A stretch of DNA of 64,000 nucleotides, from contig NZ_ML660092.1 in assembly GCF_007004655.1 (NCBI RefSeq), forward strand, positions 1 through 64,000, in the 5' to 3' direction. Under the pieces are notes generated by a model. The model was not told the origin of the DNA. It saw only the letters and a list, made by a program, of their open reading frames with translations, and made no database searches. This document shows positions 59,491 through 64,000 of this stretch, in pieces (the stretch's first letter is position 1; every line of letters starts with the position of its first letter). This stretch comes from Exilibacterium tricleocarpae (GTDB taxonomy: Bacteria; Pseudomonadota; Gammaproteobacteria; Pseudomonadales; Cellvibrionaceae). The position numbers and the translations under genes were made by a program.

Positions 59491-60822
59491 TCAGCGTGTA
59501 CCGAGCCAGCGGCGCGAGCGAAACCGCCACAAAATCATGCTCGCTTTGACCAGGTAATCACCGATCAGTGTGGCGAACACCCACTCCACCGGCAATCCCA
59601 GCCGGGTAAACAGCGCGGCGATTACCATGCGTGTCAAAATAAAGCCGCAAAACGTAGACAGCAGCGGAAACCGGGTGTCACCGGCGCCGCGCAGGGCGCC
59701 GCCGAGGGCAAAGTCCACCGCCAGCAGGGGTTGCGCCAGACCCAGGCACCACAGGAATACCACGGTCAGACGAATCACCTCCGGGTCGTCGATCATCATC
59801 GCCGCCAGCGGTCGGGCGAAAACAATGGCCAGCACCCCAAATACGGTCATGGCCACCAGCGCCAGTCGCAGGGCGCGGTAGCCCATCGCTACCGCGCCGG
59901 CGGGATTGCCGGCGCCCAGTTGCTGGCCCACCAGGGCCGAGCCGGCAATGGAAAATCCCAGGCCGATGACCATGGTGACCGACAACAGGCTCAGGCCAAT
60001 GCCGTAGGCTGCAAAGGCGGCGGTACTGTAACTGGAAATCAGCCACACGAACAGAAACAGCGCCAGTTGCATCACGCCCTGTTCGGCCATGGCCGGGTAG
60101 GCGACATGCCATAGCCGTTTGAACTGCGCGCACAGGCGCGCCAGCGGGGTGACGGTGAATGGAATGACCAGGCGATTGCCGATCCATAAATACACCGCGA
60201 CCACACTGCCCAGGGCATAGGCGATACCGCCGCCGAGGGCGGTGCCGCTGATGCCCCAGTCGGGCATGCCCCACCAGCCGTAGGTCAGCGCCGCGCTCAG
60301 CGGCAGATAAACAACGGTGGCACCGCCGACGATATACAGGGCCGTGCGGGCGTCACCGGCCGCCCGCAAGGCGGTGGCCAGAACGATATTGATGCTGAAG
60401 GTGACGCTGAACAGCATGGTCCAGCGAATATAGCTGACGGCGGCGCTGTGAGCCCCGGCCGCGAGCCGGAATAAATCGGCAATCAGGGGCGCGCCGGCAA
60501 TGATCAGCGCGCTGAACAGCAGGGTGATCAGCACGCCGGTGGACATGGCCAGGTTGGTGTAGAGGGCGACGTCGTCGCGGTCGCCGGCGCCCCAGGCGCG
60601 GGAGATCAGGGCGGTGGCGCCGGCACCGAGCCCCATCATCACCGCCTGCAGAATAAACAACACGCGGGTACCGGCGGTTACCGCAGCGACGCCGTCGGTG
60701 CCGAGGCCGCTGACAATTTTGATGATCGCCAGGCCGCTGAGCGTATTGAGCAGGTAAACCGCGATACTGGGCCAGGCGAGGGACCATATGCCGGTGCCGG
60801 TGTTGGTTGGACTCGCTGGCAT
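59491..60822 (-). CDS. MATE-family efflux transporter
   Basis: A 443-aa inner-membrane protein with twelve predicted helices. Two MatE halves are seen, with LGAGATALISRAWGAGDRDD in the first and IAGSALVGQQLGAGNPAGAV in the second, the typical loop repeats. It probably exports cationic compounds in exchange for Na+ or H+. Substrate unknown. It lies head-to-tail with the NDH-2-like gene but without evidence of an operon. Confidence 0.92.
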   Translation of the reverse strand: MPASPTNTGTGIWSLAWPSIAVYLLNTLSGLAIIKIVSGLGTDGVAAVTAGTRVLFILQAVMMGLGAGATALISRAWGAGDRDDVALYTNLAMSTGVLITLLFSALIIAGAPLIADLFRLAAGAHSAAVSYIRWTMLFSVTFSINIVLATALRAAGDARTALYIVGGATVVYLPLSAALTYGWWGMPDWGISGTALGGGIAYALGSVVAVYLWIGNRLVIPFTVTPLARLCAQFKRLWHVAYPAMAEQGVMQLALFLFVWLISSYSTAAFAAYGIGLSLLSVTMVIGLGFSIAGSALVGQQLGAGNPAGAVAMGYRALRLALVAMTVFGVLAIVFARPLAAMMIDDPEVIRLTVVFLWCLGLAQPLLAVDFALGGALRGAGDTRFPLLSTFCGFILTRMVIAALFTRLGLPVEWVFATLIGDYLVKASMILWRFRSRRWLGTR

Positions 60823-60925
60823 CTATCCGGGTAAAGCCTTGGTAAAGAGGGGCGCTAGTGTAGCCCAAATGCCCCGTGGGGCGAAACCGGGGGCCCGCGG
60901 GGCCACTCTGCCCGGTGTTGCAGGG

Positions 60926-61663
60926 CTAGCCTGCCTGCAGCCACTCCTGCAATTCATCGGCGCCGCCGACCAGATCGCCCTCGACGAAAACCTGCGGTGT
61001 GGTGCCGCGCCCGGTGACCGCCGCCAGGGAGTTTTGGCTGACGCCATTGGCGCCCAGAGCGATTTCCTCATAGCGCAGGCCCGCCCCGTCAAGCAGCCGT
61101 TTAGCGCGTGCACAGTGGGTGCAGCCGGGCTTGCTGAACAGGGTGACACGGCGCGGCTGCTCAGCGTCGGGGTTGATATAGCTGAGCATGGTATCGGCGT
61201 CACTCACGGTAAACGGGTCGCCGGGCTCCTGCGGTTCGATAAACATTTTCTCGATCACGCCATCTTTTACCAGCATGCTGTAGCGCCAGGAGCGGTTGCC
61301 GAAACCCAGGCCCTGTTTTTCCACCAGCATGCCCATCTCCGCGGAAAACTCCCCGTTGCCATCGGGCAGGAATACAATATTTTCAGCTTTCTGATCTTCG
61401 GCCCAGGCGTTCATGACGAAGGTGTCATTTACCGACAGGCATACCAGCGTATCGACCCCGCTGGCTTTGAAAACCGGTGCCAATTCGTTGTAGCGAGGTA
61501 AATGGGTGGACGAACAAGTGGGCGTAAAAGCGCCGGGCAGGGCGAACAACACCACGGTTTTGCCTTTGAAAATGTCGTCCGTGTTGAGCTTGACCCAGTC
61601 GTTGTCCCGGCGGATCGGAAAAGTCACCTGGGGGACTTGATGACCTTCTTTATTCAGTAACAT
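60926..61663 (-). CDS. Peroxiredoxin-glutaredoxin hybrid
   Basis: A 245-aa fusion. Residues about 1-160 are a Prx5-type peroxiredoxin with peroxidatic Cys50 in LPGAFTPTCSSTHLPRYNEL. Residues about 170-245 are a glutaredoxin domain with a CTHC active site (Cys181, Cys184) in LFSKPGCTHCARAKRLL. The fused Grx recycles the Prx with glutathione, so the protein is a self-contained GSH-dependent peroxidase, as in Haemophilus. AT-rich upstream sequence (61664-61780) probably contains its promoter. Confidence 0.95.
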   Translation of the reverse strand: MLLNKEGHQVPQVTFPIRRDNDWVKLNTDDIFKGKTVVLFALPGAFTPTCSSTHLPRYNELAPVFKASGVDTLVCLSVNDTFVMNAWAEDQKAENIVFLPDGNGEFSAEMGMLVEKQGLGFGNRSWRYSMLVKDGVIEKMFIEPQEPGDPFTVSDADTMLSYINPDAEQPRRVTLFSKPGCTHCARAKRLLDGAGLRYEEIALGANGVSQNSLAAVTGRGTTPQVFVEGDLVGGADELQEWLQAG

Positions 61664-61778
61664 GTGTGCTGCCTCTCATAAGGTGTTTGAATTCGAGAAG
61701 CATAATAGGCCGTATTTTTACATAGATAAAATTAATTATAAGTATTTATTTTATAGATTTTTTAAATTATTGGGATGT

Positions 61779-61813
61779 AAAAAAGGCCCGGATTGACCTT
61801 GTAACCCGAGCCT
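61779..61813 (-). terminator. Terminator downstream of chrR
   Basis: On the minus strand AGGCTCGGGTT pairs with AATCCGGGCCT (two weak pairs) and is followed by a run of six T. It ends the rpoE-chrR transcript and separates it from the Prx-Grx gene. Confidence 0.7.
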
Positions 61814-61848
61814 GGGCTCTGAAGTTGGGGGACTCAGAGCGTAAATGC

Positions 61849-62493
61849 TCAGCCGGGTTTAAAGCTGAGCAGGGGATTTAGCCAGCGATTGAACCAACCG
61901 GTCAGCAGTACCGGGGCCTCGACTACCGACAGACACAGACAATCCTGATTTTGTGTCGCGCGGGGGCGGTGTACGTCGCCGGGCTCCCGCAACAGGAAGT
62001 CACCCGGGGTGTAAACCCCTTCATCGTCGGAAAAGCTGCCCTTTAACACTACTGTCACTTCCTGGCCCCGGTGATCGTGTTCTGCTACCTTGCCGCCGCG
62101 GCTGATTTTGTGCAGCGCGACTTCATAACGGTCCTGTCCGGCCTGAAGCCGCGATACCCGCAGCGATGGCGACAGTCGCCGCCAGCGCAGGGATTTAAGG
62201 TCGGGCACCAGCTTTTCCAGCACCTGGGGCAGGTTGAAGCGATTGGCCGGCTTGGGCTGCTGCTGCACAGGGGTGTCAAGTCGGGCCATGACGCTGTCGA
62301 GCAGGTCGGCTGCAACGGGTACCGCCTGGGTATCGGCCAGCAGCGTGCCGCCGAGGTCGTTGAGCGACTCCAGGCGATGCCGGCAGCGGGAACAGAAGTG
62401 CAGGTGTGCCGAGACGCCGATCGATAGACCGAACGGGAGGCTGCCTGCGGCGTACTCTGCCAGTAGGTTTTCATTGGGGTGGTGTTTTACCAT
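61849..62493 (-). CDS. chrR: ChrR-type anti-sigma factor (zinc, cupin)
   Basis: About 214 aa from ATG 62493 (ATG 62502 adds three residues). The N-terminal anti-sigma domain has the zinc motif H-x3-C-x2-C (His30, Cys34, Cys37, in SAHLHFCSRCRHR) plus His4/His5. The C-terminal cupin (about 105-200) has EVALHKISRGGKVAEHDHRG and YTPGDFLLREPGDVHRPRA. ChrR holds its sigma factor inactive until singlet oxygen or related stress. It follows the sigma gene on the same strand with a 70-base gap. Confidence 0.92.
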   Translation of the reverse strand: MVKHHPNENLLAEYAAGSLPFGLSIGVSAHLHFCSRCRHRLESLNDLGGTLLADTQAVPVAADLLDSVMARLDTPVQQQPKPANRFNLPQVLEKLVPDLKSLRWRRLSPSLRVSRLQAGQDRYEVALHKISRGGKVAEHDHRGQEVTVVLKGSFSDDEGVYTPGDFLLREPGDVHRPRATQNQDCLCLSVVEAPVLLTGWFNRWLNPLLSFKPG

Positions 62494-62563
62494 CGTACTC
62501 ACCTATAACCTTTAATAACCTTAACCTTGAAATAGCCTTTGCCTGTGAGGCCTTACCTTAATC

Positions 62564-63139
62564 CTACCGGGCTGTTATCAGCACCTGTAGTTTCTTGATT
62601 GCCAGGCGCACCCGGGATTTTACCGTCCCCAGGGGCAGGTCCAGCTCCTGAGCCACTTCGGCGTGGGATTTGCCCTCCATATAGACCTTGGTCAGGATGT
62701 GCGACTGTTCCGGCGGCAGTTCGCGGAACGATGAGCGAATGGAGTCCTGATTGCGCGTGTGCTGCAACAGCGAGTAGGGTTCGTTTTCATCTTCCTGTTG
62801 CCAGACATCGTCCGCCGCCAGACTCGTACTCTGGTGCTTGGCGCCGCGGCGCAACAGATCGATGCGGCAGTTGCGGGCGATGGTGTAAATCCAGGTGCTG
62901 GCGGCGGCCTTGCGGGGATCGAAGTAAGGGGCCTTTTGCCAGACTTTGAGCATGACCTCCTGGACCAGCTCGTCGCCGCCGTGGGGGCCTGCCGCCGCCG
63001 GCATCTTCGACAGGCTGTAGCCCTTGATCAGGGGCGCGAAGTGTTTGAATAGCTCTTTGAAGGCGCTCCGGTCCCGCTGCTTGCCCACCTGTGATAGCAG
63101 GTTGCTCCAGTCGTCTCGGCGCTCGGACTTCAATTCCAT
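62564..63139 (-). CDS. rpoE: ECF sigma factor of the RpoE-ChrR (singlet-oxygen) type
   Basis: About 191 aa from ATG 63139; longer starts (ATG 63214, TTG 63241) are possible but the family core begins at KSERRDDWSNLLSQVG. Region 2 is DELVQEVMLKVWQKAPYFDP followed by STWIYTIARNCRIDLLRRG. Region 4 is LPPEQSHILTKVYMEGKSHA with ELDLPLGTVKSRVRLAIKKL. It directs transcription of stress genes when released from ChrR. A TGATCC-N18-TA promoter precedes it (autoregulation). Confidence 0.9.
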   Translation of the reverse strand: MELKSERRDDWSNLLSQVGKQRDRSAFKELFKHFAPLIKGYSLSKMPAAAGPHGGDELVQEVMLKVWQKAPYFDPRKAAASTWIYTIARNCRIDLLRRGAKHQSTSLAADDVWQQEDENEPYSLLQHTRNQDSIRSSFRELPPEQSHILTKVYMEGKSHAEVAQELDLPLGTVKSRVRLAIKKLQVLITAR

Positions 63140-63272
63140 TACGCTGTCTCTGTCCGGGTCGGGTCTGGCATGAGGGCCGGATTCAACCCTATAATCTGGG
63201 TGGCTTTTAAGCATAGTAACCAGTCGCTGTGTGAGTGCCAATATCGAATAGTTGGTATCTTCAGCACAACTC

Positions 63273-63298
63273 TACGCACTTTTCCGGCGATTGGATCA
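63273..63298 (-). promoter_or_regulatory. RpoE-ChrR-type promoter of the sigma gene
   Basis: On the minus strand, TGATCC (63298-63293) and TA (63274-63273) are 18 bases apart, as in promoters of Rhodobacter RpoE. It points to rpoE-chrR. Confidence 0.7.
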
Positions 63299-63355
63299 CC
63301 GGCGCATCCACGGGCCCAGTATATAGAGAAAGCCGGCAGCAGTGTGGCACGCCAG

Positions 63356-63381
63356 TGATCCAAGGCGCCGGCTAAATCGTA
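63356..63381 (+). promoter_or_regulatory. RpoE-ChrR-type promoter of the NTF2-like operon
   Basis: TGATCC (63356-63361), 18 bases, then TA (63380-63381): the same element and spacing as the divergent sigma-gene promoter. The start site would fall about 63388, supporting ATG 63445 for the gene. Confidence 0.7.
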
Positions 63382-63444
63382 ATTTGGGGTATGAATATTA
63401 CAGTGCAGCCTCCAACCACACTCACCGCCGGAAAGCCGTTTGCC

Positions 63445-63867
63445 ATGACTGATGTCGTTGAGCGGTTCAAACGGTATTACGAGATCTATGATCCCGACAC
63501 GCTGGATGACCTGGACGCCGTCTACAGCGACGATATCGAATTCCGCGATCCCATTCACACCCTGTCCGGCAGGATCGAGGTTAAAGCCTATCTCCGCGAT
63601 ATGGCTCGCAATCTCAACTCCTGTCGCTTTTTTTACCTGGATGAGCAGGTGATGCCCGGCGTGGCCTTCATCAAGTGGAATATGCATTTCAGCCACCCGA
63701 AACTGGCGGGCGGTAAAGAGGTGATGGTACGCGGGATAACCGAGGTGCGGTTCAATGAACGCATCTATTACCACGAAGATTTTTACGACATGGGTGCTAT
63801 GGTGTACGAGCATGTACCGCTGCTCGGCCGCCTGGTCCAGTGGCTGCGACGACGCCTGGCGCCCTAG
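63445..63867 (+). CDS. NTF2/SnoaL-like protein of the RpoE-ChrR regulon
   Basis: About 140 aa from ATG 63445, with GGAAAG upstream; the longer start ATG 63391 falls at the predicted transcript start and is less likely. It has the NTF2-like fold: VVERFKRYYEIYDPDTLDDL, then VYSDDIEFRDPIHTLSGRIE and HEDFYDMGAMVYEHVPLLG. In other proteobacteria this gene heads the ChrR/LitR-linked cluster with SDR, flavin amine-oxidase-like, DUF1365 and fatty-acid methylase genes. Its own reaction is unknown. The SDR gene follows 26 bases later. Confidence 0.85.
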   Translation: MTDVVERFKRYYEIYDPDTLDDLDAVYSDDIEFRDPIHTLSGRIEVKAYLRDMARNLNSCRFFYLDEQVMPGVAFIKWNMHFSHPKLAGGKEVMVRGITEVRFNERIYYHEDFYDMGAMVYEHVPLLGRLVQWLRRRLAP

Positions 63868-63893
63868 CGCCCAACGACTTGGGAATGTAAACC

Positions 63894-64000
63894 ATGGCTT
63901 CAGTAAGCGGAGCAAATATCTGGATCACCGGTGCCAGTTCAGGCATCGGCAGGGCGCTGGCCCTGCAGCTGGCGGAGGCCGGCAATACTGTCTTTGCCAG
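63894..64000 (+). CDS. Short-chain dehydrogenase/reductase (partial, cut by window end)
   Basis: The first 35 codons: ATG 63894, then the NAD(P)-binding ITGASSGIGRALALQLAEAG (T-G-x3-G-x-G). The gene continues beyond the window. It is 26 bases after the NTF2-like gene and probably the second gene of the RpoE-driven operon. Confidence 0.9.
   Translation, partial: MASVSGANIWITGASSGIGRALALQLAEAGNTVFA

Overview
The window looks like chromosomal DNA of a free-living, probably marine gammaproteobacterium of the Cellvibrionales/Pseudomonadales type. This is inferred from the rRNA text, the rimI/holD-like pair, the glycogen locus, the ChrR-type sigma/anti-sigma locus and the palindromic intergenic elements; no name can be fixed from sequence alone. 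Base composition is fairly GC-rich, with AT-rich islands in some intergenic regions. No prophage, complete insertion sequence or CRISPR array is visible.

Layout. 1-950: end of an rRNA operon (23S 3' end, 5S) followed by three tandem 114-115 bp units, each carrying a terminator hairpin and a copy of the 5S 3' end. 1.1-2.2 kb: a lone PEP-CTERM exported protein with a sigma-54-like promoter, then an 18-bp minisatellite. 2.4-8.3 kb: a cyclic-nucleotide-binding/rhodanese-like protein, a GltD-like Fe-S flavoprotein and a 2-oxoacid:ferredoxin oxidoreductase (gamma-alpha fusion plus beta). 8.4-12.6 kb: glutathione peroxidase with an OhrR-type regulator, leuA, a HolD-like protein and rimI. 12.6-22.9 kb: mixed single genes (DMT exporter, DJ-1/PfpI protein, AraC regulator, DUF3833 lipoprotein, TM2 protein, RibD-C reductase, two VOC proteins, MarR regulator, DUF4442 protein, tRNA-Gly(CCC), signal peptidase, M20 peptidase), with a decayed CzcA fragment and a nested palindromic element.

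23.0-30.1 kb: gcvP divergent from an XRE-cupin regulator with a perfect 14-bp palindrome between them, a CvpA/DUF4124 membrane protein, a lipoprotein and a uracil-DNA glycosylase. 30.2-34.7 kb: xylose catabolism (xylB-xylA divergent from xylR). 34.8-40.9 kb: Nudix hydrolase, nitroreductase, phospholipase A, chemoreceptor and a GST-like protein. 41.5-58.1 kb: a complete glycogen/maltodextrin locus on one strand (glgP, glgB, glgX, malQ, glgC, pgm, glgA), interrupted by an opposite-strand LuxR-type regulator and a long repeat-bearing intergenic region. 58.1-64 kb: NDH-2-like dehydrogenase, MATE exporter, peroxiredoxin-glutaredoxin hybrid, and an RpoE/ChrR pair divergent from an NTF2-like gene and an SDR gene cut by the window edge.

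How the parts work together. pgm and glgC make ADP-glucose, glgA and glgB polymerise and branch it, and glgP, glgX and malQ degrade and recycle it. The RpoE-ChrR pair and the divergent NTF2-like operon each have a TGATCC-N18-TA promoter, so the sigma factor probably drives both itself and the lipid-modification-type operon that begins at the right edge. GPx/OhrR and Prx-Grx add peroxide defence. The least explained unit is the cyclic-nucleotide/rhodanese protein next to the ferredoxin-linked oxidoreductase.
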